DNA of 64,000 nt from Campylobacter fetus subsp. testudinum 03-427 (GTDB lineage Bacteria > Campylobacterota > Campylobacteria > Campylobacterales > Campylobacteraceae), in NCBI GenBank assembly GCA_000495505.1, contig CP006833.1:744001-808000 (forward strand), read 5' to 3'. Made by a program: the position numbers and the translations under genes. Position 1 is the stretch's first letter, and every line of letters begins with the position of its first letter. The notes under the pieces are model-generated. The model did not search any database. It was not told the DNA's origin and saw only the letters and a program-made list of their open reading frames with translations. This document shows positions 17,764 through 25,784 of the stretch, piece after piece.

Positions 17764-19063
17764 CGTTTTTGCCAAAAAATTTATAAAAATATCCAGCTTT
17801 ATTTATCTGTTTGCCTCTTGTGATAACTAAATCGCCTTTGTTTGTATCTTTTGTGACAGTGCTTCCAGCAGCTATCAAAGTATCATCAGCTACATTCACA
17901 GGAGCTACAAGTTGGGTATCGCTTCCTATAAATACGTTTTTTCCTATAACTGTTTTATACTTTTTTTTACCATCGTAATTGCAAGTTATGGTGCCACAAC
18001 CCACATTTGTACCGCTGCTAATTTCACAGTCTCCAAGGTAGCTCAAATGTCCTGCTTTTACCTCGTTTAAGCTTGCATTTTTAAGCTCGACGAAATTTCC
18101 TATATGTGTTTTTTCTATTTTAGAGTTAGGTCGCAAATGCGCCATAGGTCCTACATCGCTATCGCAAACTTCGCTAAATTCAATCACGGATCCGCTTTTT
18201 ATATGAGAATTTTTTATAAAACTATTGCCTAAAATGACAACATTTGGCTCAAGCTTACATTCACCTTCAAATTTGGCTCTGCTATCTATAAAAATAGTAT
18301 TTGGAAGGCTCATTATCACACCGTTTTTCATAAGATTTTCTTTTATTCTGTTTTGCATTATCTCTTCAGCTATACTAAGTGCAAATTTGTCATTTATACC
18401 CATAAAATTTGTCTCATCTACAAGTACGCTTTTTACTACAAATCCTTGTTTTAAAGCCAACTCTATAGCATCAGTTAGATAAAACTCGCGACTAGCGTTT
18501 TCATTTTTGATAAGTGGTATTATATTTTTTAGTAAATTCGTATCAAAACAGTAAGCTCCAGCGTTGCAAAGATCTATCTTTTTTTCATCGTCTGTTGCGT
18601 CTTTTTGCTCTACTATTTTTACTACGTTTTGCTGGTTTAATACAACTCTTCCGTATCCAAAAGGATTTTTTGCTTTAAAAGCCGAAAGTGAAATATCTGC
18701 TCTGTTTTGACATAGGGATTTTAACTCATTTACCTCTACTAAAGGCATATCTCCGCAAATAACAAGTGTTTTTTTAGAATTTAAATTTTCTAGCGCAGCC
18801 TCTGTAGCTCCCGCTGTTCCTGGTCTGTTTATAGTGTCTTGCTTATAAATTTTAGCATCTTTAAATTCATTTAAAATACTATTTTTAACATCTTCAAACT
18901 GATATGATAGGACGATTCTCACGTCATTAGAAATCTCGTAAGACTTTTTTAGTATATGCGATATCATCGGTTCCCCGCAAAGCGTATGCAGGACTTTTGA
19001 TCTGTTTGATTTCATACGTGTGCCGTTGCCTGCGGCTAGGATTATTACTGATATTTCATTCAT
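17753..19063 (-). CDS. glmU: Bifunctional UDP-N-acetylglucosamine pyrophosphorylase / glucosamine-1-phosphate acetyltransferase
   Basis: Makes UDP-GlcNAc for peptidoglycan and lipooligosaccharide. The uridylyltransferase domain begins IILAAGNGTRMKSNRSKVLH; the C-terminal half (from about 235) is a left-handed beta-helix of hexapeptide repeats ending with YLGDCEISSGTNVGCGTITCNYDGKKK-type residues and VTRGKQ. At 436 residues it is close to the C. jejuni enzyme and shorter than the E. coli one. It starts with ATG 19063 and is the first gene of the seven-gene minus-strand operon running to truA, divergent from fliP. Confidence 0.94.
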   Translation of the reverse strand: MNEISVIILAAGNGTRMKSNRSKVLHTLCGEPMISHILKKSYEISNDVRIVLSYQFEDVKNSILNEFKDAKIYKQDTINRPGTAGATEAALENLNSKKTLVICGDMPLVEVNELKSLCQNRADISLSAFKAKNPFGYGRVVLNQQNVVKIVEQKDATDDEKKIDLCNAGAYCFDTNLLKNIIPLIKNENASREFYLTDAIELALKQGFVVKSVLVDETNFMGINDKFALSIAEEIMQNRIKENLMKNGVIMSLPNTIFIDSRAKFEGECKLEPNVVILGNSFIKNSHIKSGSVIEFSEVCDSDVGPMAHLRPNSKIEKTHIGNFVELKNASLNEVKAGHLSYLGDCEISSGTNVGCGTITCNYDGKKKYKTVIGKNVFIGSDTQLVAPVNVADDTLIAAGSTVTKDTNKGDLVITRGKQINKAGYFYKFFGKNDEK

Positions 19064-19269
19064 TATTTTCTCTTTAAATTTAGTGGAGATATTGTAACTA
19101 AGATAAGCATAAAAAAATATTAAAACCTTATTACCTCAAATGCACCTTATAGGCGTTGATGAGTTTATAAATTTATCTATAGACGGAGATTTTAATATTT
19201 GATTTTTAAATTTAAATTGATTTTTACAAAAAATTAGCTAGAATTTGGCATTTTAACGTAAGGCTAAAT

Positions 19270-20004
19270 TTGAAACTATTTTTTTTAATATTTTTTGGAT
19301 TTGTAACTGGTTTTGCAGCTGAGACGATAACTATACCTACTATAAATTTAAGTCTCAGCGCACCAGATACACCTCAACAGCTAGTTACTAGTTTAAATGT
19401 TTTGATCGTACTTACTCTGCTTGCTCTTGCGCCGTCGCTTATTTTTGTTATGACTAGCTTTTTAAGGCTTATTATCGTATTTTCATTTCTTAGGCAAGCT
19501 ATGGGAACACAACAAATGCCGCCTACAAACGTACTTATCTCTTTGGCTTTGATTCTTACGTTTTTTATAATGGAGCCTGTGGCTAAACAGTCTTATAATG
19601 ATGGTATAAAGCCATATTTAGAAGAGAAAATCGGCTATCAAGATGCGTTTGTTCTTGGAGCAAAGCCATTTAAAGAGTTTATGGTGAGAAATACAAGAGA
19701 AAAAGATCTAGCTCTTTTTTACCGCATAAGAGCACTACCAAATCCAAATACAGTAGATGATATACCTTTTACTATAGCTGCTCCGGCTTTTATTATCAGT
19801 GAGTTAAAGACAGCTTTTGAGATAGGATTTTTGCTGTATTTGCCGTTTTTAGTTATAGATATGGTTGTTAGTTCTGTGCTTATGGCTATGGGTATGATGA
19901 TGTTGCCACCTGTTATGATATCGCTTCCATTTAAGTTGCTTATCTTTGTGTTAGTTGATGGATGGAATTTGCTTATAGGAAATTTAGTAGCTAGTTTCAA
20001 GTAG
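19270..20004 (+). CDS. fliP: Flagellar type III export gate protein FliP
   Basis: A core component of the FliPQR export gate inside the flagellar basal body. The 244-residue protein has a signal-like N-terminus (FFLIFFGFVTGFAA) and family motifs FVMTSFLRLIIVFSFLRQAMGTQQMPP, PAFIISELKTAFEIGFLLYLPFLVIDM and LFVLVDGWNLLIGNLVASF-like residues at the C-terminus. It starts with TTG 19270, nine bases after AAGG. It is isolated from other flagellar genes but next to glmU, the arrangement known in C. jejuni. Its last 8 bp overlap the converging transporter gene. Confidence 0.95.
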   Translation: MKLFFLIFFGFVTGFAAETITIPTINLSLSAPDTPQQLVTSLNVLIVLTLLALAPSLIFVMTSFLRLIIVFSFLRQAMGTQQMPPTNVLISLALILTFFIMEPVAKQSYNDGIKPYLEEKIGYQDAFVLGAKPFKEFMVRNTREKDLALFYRIRALPNPNTVDDIPFTIAAPAFIISELKTAFEIGFLLYLPFLVIDMVVSSVLMAMGMMMLPPVMISLPFKLLIFVLVDGWNLLIGNLVASFK

Positions 20005-20851
20005 ATTTTTTAGCTATAACGACTGTGTTTATAGCTATACTTGTTATGATAATACTTGCACCTATAATAAGACTATAGCTGATATCTTCTCCAAGAAATA
20101 CAAATCCCCAAAAAGGAGCTAAAATAGCTTCAAGTATCGCTATAAGCCCAAGCTGAGCAGGTATAAGATAAAGAGATGAGCGTCCTATAAGTATTCTTGA
20201 AGCAGGAGTTATAAATATACCTACGATGGCTATTGTGATGATATCGCTTAAACTAGCTTCAAATTTAAAAAACGGCAAAGAGATTATAACCATTACAAGT
20301 CCGCCTCCGCTTATAGCTAGTGTTCTACTAACGTTTTTATGAGCGCTTAATAATACAAATAGCATAGAAAAGCTGATTACACATAAAAATGATAGTATAA
20401 CTCCTATAATGGAGTTAAGATCAAGTCTTTCATAAACTACTATTACAATTCCTATGATAACAAAAAATGTTGCTATGAATATGCTTTTTGGAGTTGATTT
20501 TTTAAATATAATTTTATCAAGTATAGCACAAAATAGAGGCGCTGAAGATAGCAATATAACAGGCAGCGCGATACCTGCAAATTTAACAGCATATATAAAA
20601 AACGTATTACTAAGTCCAAGAGCCAGAGCTGCTAAAACAGTTCCTTTAAAGTCTGCTAAAAATGCGTATTTAATTTTTGTTGGTTTAAGAAATATAAGAG
20701 AGATAAAAATCGAACTAACAGATAAAAATAGCCCAAAGAAAAACATATAATCAAATCCGCTAGCTTTAACAAATTTTATAGCTGGAGATTCAAAACTCAT
20801 CAACGTAACGCCGGCAATTGCTAGTATAAGCCCTTTTTTGTATTTTGTCAT
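19997..20851 (-). CDS. EamA/DMT-family transporter
   Basis: A 284-residue inner-membrane protein with about ten predicted helices arranged as two EamA repeats (first: MSFESPAIKFVKASGFDYMFFF; second from about residue 150). The family exports or imports small metabolites; the substrate cannot be deduced here. It starts with ATG 20851, and its 3' end overlaps fliP on the other strand by 8 bp. A second minus-strand transporter lies 16 bp upstream, so the two may be co-transcribed. Confidence 0.83.
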   Translation of the reverse strand: MTKYKKGLILAIAGVTLMSFESPAIKFVKASGFDYMFFFGLFLSVSSIFISLIFLKPTKIKYAFLADFKGTVLAALALGLSNTFFIYAVKFAGIALPVILLSSAPLFCAILDKIIFKKSTPKSIFIATFFVIIGIVIVVYERLDLNSIIGVILSFLCVISFSMLFVLLSAHKNVSRTLAISGGGLVMVIISLPFFKFEASLSDIITIAIVGIFITPASRILIGRSSLYLIPAQLGLIAILEAILAPFWGFVFLGEDISYSLIIGASIIITSIAINTVVIAKKST

Positions 20852-20867
20852 TTTTTAAATTTATAAC

Positions 20868-21773
20868 TTAATTCATTATAATAAATATAGTAGGAATTGT
20901 AATGAAAGTAAATATTATACCAAGAGCAACGCTTGATATGGCTAAATTTGTATCAAGATTTGCTTTTAATATCATAGCACTTGCTAGTACCATAGGAGGC
21001 ATTGCTGTTTCTAAAAGTCCAACCATCCAGCTTTGATTTAGTTTTATATCAAATATCATAGTGATAAGAACAAAAATCGCAGGAGCTAACACCATTTTAG
21101 CACCTAGTACGACTAGTGAGCTTTTCCAAGCACTTTTTATACTGTTAAATCCTAGCCCTATACCAACTGCAAATAGAGCTACAGGCACAACGCTACTAGC
21201 AAACATACGAAGTGGTGCAAATATAACATCTGGAAGCTCGAAGTTTTTGCATATTAATCCTAAAAGAAGTGCTACAAATGGTGGAAATTTAAGGATTTTC
21301 ATTGTATTTTGGATGATAGAAACTTTAGCTGGAGCCCCCAAAGAGAGTATAAGCGGACCTAGTATAGAAATAGGTATTCCAGTGGCAAGTTGATCGTAAA
21401 ATATAACTTCATTTAACGCGCTATCACCAAAAAATCCCTCTACTATCGGCATACCGACAAATAGCGTATTACCAAACATACTAAGAAGCGCTAAACTTAC
21501 TATGGTTGGTTTTTTAAATTTAAAAGCGATACCGACACCGACTGCTATGAACATAGCTATTACCGATGAGCTAATACCTGTTAAAATGATATTTATAAGA
21601 TGAGTATCTATAGTAACGTGATAAATTTTATCAAATATCAAAGCAGGTAAAGCAAAGCAAAGTACAAAATCAATGAAAAATATAGATTGATTTTGAGCTA
21701 AAACTTTTGTTTTTTTAGCTAAATATCCAGAAGCAAGTAGTATAAATATAGAAAACATCGGTGCTAAAATCAT
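20868..21773 (-). CDS. AEC-family (auxin efflux carrier-like) transporter
   Basis: A 301-residue membrane protein of ten helices in two inverted halves. The first half begins ILLASGYLAKKTKVL, and the polar crossover region includes LSMFGNTLFVGMPIVEGFFG, a hallmark of AEC permeases (MdcF/YfdV-like) that move organic acids. The C-terminal half has TAMPPMVLASAMILKANLD. The substrate is not predictable from sequence alone. It precedes the EamA gene by 16 bp on the same strand, suggesting a small transport operon. Confidence 0.85.
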   Translation of the reverse strand: MILAPMFSIFILLASGYLAKKTKVLAQNQSIFFIDFVLCFALPALIFDKIYHVTIDTHLINIILTGISSSVIAMFIAVGVGIAFKFKKPTIVSLALLSMFGNTLFVGMPIVEGFFGDSALNEVIFYDQLATGIPISILGPLILSLGAPAKVSIIQNTMKILKFPPFVALLLGLICKNFELPDVIFAPLRMFASSVVPVALFAVGIGLGFNSIKSAWKSSLVVLGAKMVLAPAIFVLITMIFDIKLNQSWMVGLLETAMPPMVLASAMILKANLDTNLAISSVALGIIFTFITIPTIFIIMN

Positions 21774-21944
21774 TATAAAATTATCCTTAAAAAATTTTTT
21801 ATAATTATAGAACTATTTTTGTTAATCCAATATAAAATAAATAGCTATTCTAACACCGTTTTTAGAGGTAATTTTTAAAATAAAATTATTGTTATAAGTA
21901 TTATTTATCTTAACTATTTTTAATGTTTTTTATATTTTTAGATA

Positions 21945-21959
21945 ATGGCATTTTGCCAT
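21945..21959 (-). terminator. Short hairpin downstream of nadA
   Basis: ATGGCA (21945-21950) and TGCCAT (21954-21959) form a 6-bp stem with a TTT loop, 17 bp beyond the nadA stop on the minus strand. The flanks are AT-rich without a clear T-run, so it is a weak terminator candidate. Confidence 0.4.
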
Positions 21960-21975
21960 ATCAAATTTAAATTTA

Positions 21976-22989
21976 TTATACAAAATCTAACATTTTATCT
22001 AAAGCTAGTTTTGCATAGCGTATATTTTCTTGCGGTACGATCACTTCGTTCATCATGGTAAATAACTCACTTCTACCCTCCATAGCTTCCAAAACTCTTA
22101 GTAGATCATGTAAAGTAGTTTCGTTCATAGTAGGACAAATCGGAGGAGTACTTGAGAGTACAAAAGTATTATTTGAGCCTTTTCTTAAGCGATTAACAAG
22201 ATTAAATTCAGTTCCCACCGCGATAGCTTGAGTAGGGCTTAGCTTTTTAACAAAATTGATGATTTGACTAGTAGATCCTACAAAATCAGACTTTTCTACT
22301 ATGCTTGGATCACACTCTGGATGAGTTAAGATTAGTATATCTTTATACTTTTTTCTATAATTTTCGATATCTTGTGTAGTAAAAGTTTGATGTACGGAGC
22401 AAAAACCATCATAGCATAGAATTTGAGACTCTAAAATGGTTTTTTTATCTGCTTGATTTAGTATGCAAAAGCTTAAACCCTTTTTTTTGGCTAGGTTGAT
22501 TCCTAAACATCTATCTGGTAAGAAAAAGATTTTTTTATTGCTTTTAATAGCGTAATCAAAAATTTTATCAGCATTGCTAGAAGTGCAAACTACTCCACCC
22601 ATTTTTCCTACTTCTGCTTTTACGCCTGCGCTAGAATTTATATAAACTATAGGAAAGATATCTTCTTTGGCTATACCACATTGCGCTATTTTTTCTATGC
22701 TTTGCTTAAAATACTCTTCATCAATCATTTTTGCTAAAGAACAGCAAGCGAGTTTTGGCATTATGACTTTTTTGTGCGGAGATAGAATTTTAACGCTTTG
22801 CCCCATAAATGCTACTCCACAAAAAATAATTAAATTTTTGTCGCTTTTAGAGACTTTTTTAGCTAATTCCAGACTATCTCCGGTGATATCAGCTATTTCT
22901 ACAATCTCATCTTTTTGATAGTAATGTGCTGCTAAAAGAGCATTTCTATCTTTTAGATATTTTTTGATTTGCGTTTTTAGATCCTGCAT
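21976..22989 (-). CDS. nadA: Quinolinate synthase A
   Basis: A [4Fe-4S] enzyme condensing iminoaspartate with dihydroxyacetone phosphate to quinolinate in de novo NAD synthesis. The 337-residue protein shows LLAAHYYQKDEIVEIAD at the N-terminus, the FCGVAFMGQSVKIL segment, candidate cluster cysteines in ACCSLA, VVCTSSNA and PPICPTMNET, and the C-terminal LEAMEGR. The usual partners nadB and nadC are not beside it. It starts with ATG 22989. The 200-bp gap to the divergent HAD gene is AT-rich and presumably holds both promoters. Confidence 0.94.
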   Translation of the reverse strand: MQDLKTQIKKYLKDRNALLAAHYYQKDEIVEIADITGDSLELAKKVSKSDKNLIIFCGVAFMGQSVKILSPHKKVIMPKLACCSLAKMIDEEYFKQSIEKIAQCGIAKEDIFPIVYINSSAGVKAEVGKMGGVVCTSSNADKIFDYAIKSNKKIFFLPDRCLGINLAKKKGLSFCILNQADKKTILESQILCYDGFCSVHQTFTTQDIENYRKKYKDILILTHPECDPSIVEKSDFVGSTSQIINFVKKLSPTQAIAVGTEFNLVNRLRKGSNNTFVLSSTPPICPTMNETTLHDLLRVLEAMEGRSELFTMMNEVIVPQENIRYAKLALDKMLDFV

Positions 22990-23190
22990 AACAATTCCTC
23001 TTTATAATTTATCATCTTAGTTATTATAAGATAATTTTTTTAAATTTGGCTTTTGATATAAATTGTGATATACTTCATAAAATAATTTATTGCAATCATA
23101 AATAAAGCTTTATACAAAATTTTTGAAAAATATAGTAAGGCGGGTATAAATATTTTAATTGTAATGAATAAAATTTAAAAAAGGAGTATT

Positions 23191-24441
23191 ATGTTAAAAG
23201 TAGCTATAGCTTATGATTTTGATGGAACTTTGGCAAAAGGAAACATACAAGAAAATTCATTTATACCATCTGTTGGCATCACTAAAGAGGAATTTTGGTC
23301 TCAAGTAAAACAGTTGAGTGAAGAACGAAATATGGATGAAATACTATCATATATGTATCTAATGATAAAAATAGCAGAAAAAGAGAATAAAAAAATAGAT
23401 AGAGATAATCTGAAAAATCACGGCAAAAGCGTTAAGTATTTTAACGGAGTTGAAGAGTATTTTAATAGAATAAATGAATACGCTAAAAGTTTTGATATAG
23501 AGATAAAACATTATATTATCTCATCTGGAACTAAAGAAATGATAGAAGGAACAACTATCGCAAATAAATTTGATATTATTTATGCTTCATCGTTTTTTTA
23601 TGATGATTATGGAAAACCTGTTTGGCCGGCATTAGCTATCAATTATACTACAAAAACTCAGTATTTATATAGGATAAACAAAGGCATACATAATGCATAT
23701 GACAATAAATTGATTAATAAATATATACCAGAAAATGAAAGAGAAATTCAATTTAAGCATATTATATATTTAGGTGATGGAGAAACTGATATACCGGCTA
23801 TGAAGTTAGTAAAAGCCAATGGAGGAAAGTCTATTGCCGTATTTGATAAAGAAAAAAGAGATTTGGCTAAAACACTTATAGAGCAAAATAGAGTAAATTA
23901 TGTTGCAGAGGCAGATTATGTAGAAAATAGCGATATAGATATTATACTTAAATCAATTATATATTCCATATATACTGAAAATAAATATGGTTCAGTCAAT
24001 AGGGATAATATAGATATTGAGTGTAGCAATAAACAATTTAGCGTAAAGAAATGTTTGAGCGTATTAGATATTAAAGGTTTTGCAACCGCTGAGAAAAACA
24101 GACAAAACAATATGTATCTTAAAAAATCTTTATGGAATGATCATGAATACCAAACTACATTTTATTTATGGAAAGATGAGATATTTTACGGTATGGTCAA
24201 AATCGCAAAATTTAATCAAAGCGTAAAAATATATACTCTAGATTTGTTTCCTAATGATTTTTTTCAAGAGTTGCCAGAAAATTTCTTTTCTAAAATTTAT
24301 TTCAAAGAAGATACCGTTTCAGATGAGCAGAAAATTGCTTTAAAAACTTTACTAAGAGATATAACAAATAGCAATCAATTTGATTCAGAAGATATAGTTT
24401 TAAAATCTTTAAAAAGAGATGAAATGCTTAAAATTAAATAA
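23191..24441 (+). CDS. HAD-superfamily hydrolase with an unrecognised C-terminal domain
   Basis: A 416-residue cytoplasmic protein. The first ~260 residues form a HAD phosphatase-like domain: motif I AYDFDGTLAKG with both aspartates, motif II HYIISSGT, and motif IV IIYLGDGETDIPAMK; a helical cap occupies about residues 30-100. Residues ~275-416 are not familiar; they include an aromatic stretch TTFYLWKDEIFYGMVKIAKF and an acidic, helical tail. AAGGAG precedes ATG 23191. Base composition looks more AT-rich than flanking housekeeping genes, with many ATA and AAA codons, compatible with acquisition. Substrate and role are unknown. Confidence 0.8.
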   Translation: MLKVAIAYDFDGTLAKGNIQENSFIPSVGITKEEFWSQVKQLSEERNMDEILSYMYLMIKIAEKENKKIDRDNLKNHGKSVKYFNGVEEYFNRINEYAKSFDIEIKHYIISSGTKEMIEGTTIANKFDIIYASSFFYDDYGKPVWPALAINYTTKTQYLYRINKGIHNAYDNKLINKYIPENEREIQFKHIIYLGDGETDIPAMKLVKANGGKSIAVFDKEKRDLAKTLIEQNRVNYVAEADYVENSDIDIILKSIIYSIYTENKYGSVNRDNIDIECSNKQFSVKKCLSVLDIKGFATAEKNRQNNMYLKKSLWNDHEYQTTFYLWKDEIFYGMVKIAKFNQSVKIYTLDLFPNDFFQELPENFFSKIYFKEDTVSDEQKIALKTLLRDITNSNQFDSEDIVLKSLKRDEMLKIK

Positions 24442-24484
24442 ATAGCATCTTAAATTTCTTCAATTTTTATATTGTTTTAATGTA

Positions 24485-24513
24485 TTGAAATTTTTATAAA
24501 ATAACGATATAAT
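24485..24513 (+). promoter_or_regulatory. Sigma-70-like promoter of the macA operon
   Basis: TTGAAA at 24485-24490 and TATAAT at 24508-24513 are spaced by 17 bp, close to the general consensus. The -10 also sits inside a small palindrome (AACGATATAATCGTT), which might bind a regulator. The start codon of macA is 83 bp downstream of the -10. Confidence 0.55.
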
Positions 24514-24596
24514 CGTTGTTTGTGTCGTTTATCTTGTTTTTAACAATTTTTTCACAAAATTTGATTAAAATCATAAAAAATATCTTAAGGATAATA

Positions 24597-25784
24597 ATGA
24601 AAAAATGGATAGCAGCAGTAGCTGTTTTGGTAGTTATCTTTGGTGTTTGGTACTATCAAAACTCCAAAAAACCACAAAATGAGTATCTAACAACTATAGT
24701 AAAAAAAGGAAATTTAACCCAAAGCGTGGAAGCTGTAGGCGAGGTTTTTGCAGAAAATTTAGTAGATGTTGGAGCTCAAGTAAGCGGACAGATAAAAGAA
24801 CTTTATGTAAAAGTTGGAGATAAAGTCAAAAAAGGTGATAAAATCGCTCAAATAGACTCTATAAAACAACAAAATACGCTAGATCAGCAATTAGCAGCTC
24901 TTGAGATACTAAATGCTAAGCTAAAATCAGCCAAAATTTCTTTAAATATAGCTGAAATTCAGTATAACCGTGAGCTAAGGTTAGCAGAACAAAATGCAAC
25001 ATCTGTTGAAAATTTGGAAAATTATAAAAATACTTTAAGTTTGCAAAACGCAAGTTTAAAAGAGATAGAAGCCCAAATAAAACAGACTCAAATAGAAATA
25101 AGCACAGCAAAAACAAATCTAAACTATACAGATATCAGAGCTCCGTTTGATGGAGTCGTGGTCTCTGTGCCAGTAGAGGTTGGTCAAACTTTAAATGCAA
25201 ATCAAACAACTCCAACTTTGGTAAATATAGCTGATCTTAATAAAATGGAGATTAGAATGCAAATAAGTGAAGGAGACGTACCAAAGATAAGCATAGGAGA
25301 TAGAGTAGAGTACAGCATTCTTTCAGATATAAATAAAAAATATATAGGATTTCTTACATCTATAGATCCGGGTCTTACTACGCTAAGTGATGGAAAATAC
25401 AAAACCACAAGCTCAAGCAGTTCTAGCTCGAGTTCTAGTTCTAGCAGCTCAGCAGTGTATTATTATGCAAAATTAAAAGTAGATAATTCAAGTAAGTTTT
25501 TAAGAATCGGTATGACAACACAAAATACCATAATAATAAAAGAGATAAAAGATACTCTTTTACTCCCTACAATGGCTATAAAAAGTGATGAAAATGGTAA
25601 TTTTGTGCTTATAAAAAACGGTGAAGAGATAAAAAAAGCAAGAGTAGAAGTAGGCATTAGCAGCAGTGTCGATACTCAAATTCTAAGTGGATTAAGCGAG
25701 GGAGATGAGGTAGTGACATCTCAGCTTGGCAGCGATGAATTAAAAAAACTTTTAAATACTAGATCGCCAAAGATAAGAGTATGA
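24597..25784 (+). CDS. macA: MacA-type periplasmic adaptor of a tripartite ABC efflux pump
   Basis: A 395-residue membrane-fusion protein linking MacB to the outer-membrane channel. It has an N-terminal signal/anchor helix (WIAAVAVLVVIFGVWYYQN), a biotinyl-lipoyl half-domain (GAQVSGQIKELYVKVGDKVKKGD), an alpha-hairpin coiled coil (about 95-185), a second lipoyl half (TDIRAPFDGVVVS) and beta-barrel/proximal domains. Residues 272-285 are 14 consecutive serines encoded by mixed codons, unusual for the family. The likely start is ATG 24597 after TTAAGGATAATA. Its stop overlaps the macB start in ATGA. Confidence 0.88.
   Translation: MKKWIAAVAVLVVIFGVWYYQNSKKPQNEYLTTIVKKGNLTQSVEAVGEVFAENLVDVGAQVSGQIKELYVKVGDKVKKGDKIAQIDSIKQQNTLDQQLAALEILNAKLKSAKISLNIAEIQYNRELRLAEQNATSVENLENYKNTLSLQNASLKEIEAQIKQTQIEISTAKTNLNYTDIRAPFDGVVVSVPVEVGQTLNANQTTPTLVNIADLNKMEIRMQISEGDVPKISIGDRVEYSILSDINKKYIGFLTSIDPGLTTLSDGKYKTTSSSSSSSSSSSSSSAVYYYAKLKVDNSSKFLRIGMTTQNTIIIKEIKDTLLLPTMAIKSDENGNFVLIKNGEEIKKARVEVGISSSVDTQILSGLSEGDEVVTSQLGSDELKKLLNTRSPKIRV

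Noticed and set aside
19064-19269. A sigma-54 promoter for fliP
   Set aside because: I could not find a GG-N10-GC element at suitable distance in this gap; only AT-rich sequence is visible.
22481-22495. T8 run in nadA as a slippage site
   Set aside because: It encodes consecutive Lys codons in a housekeeping enzyme; with 33%-GC-type composition such A/T runs are expected by chance.
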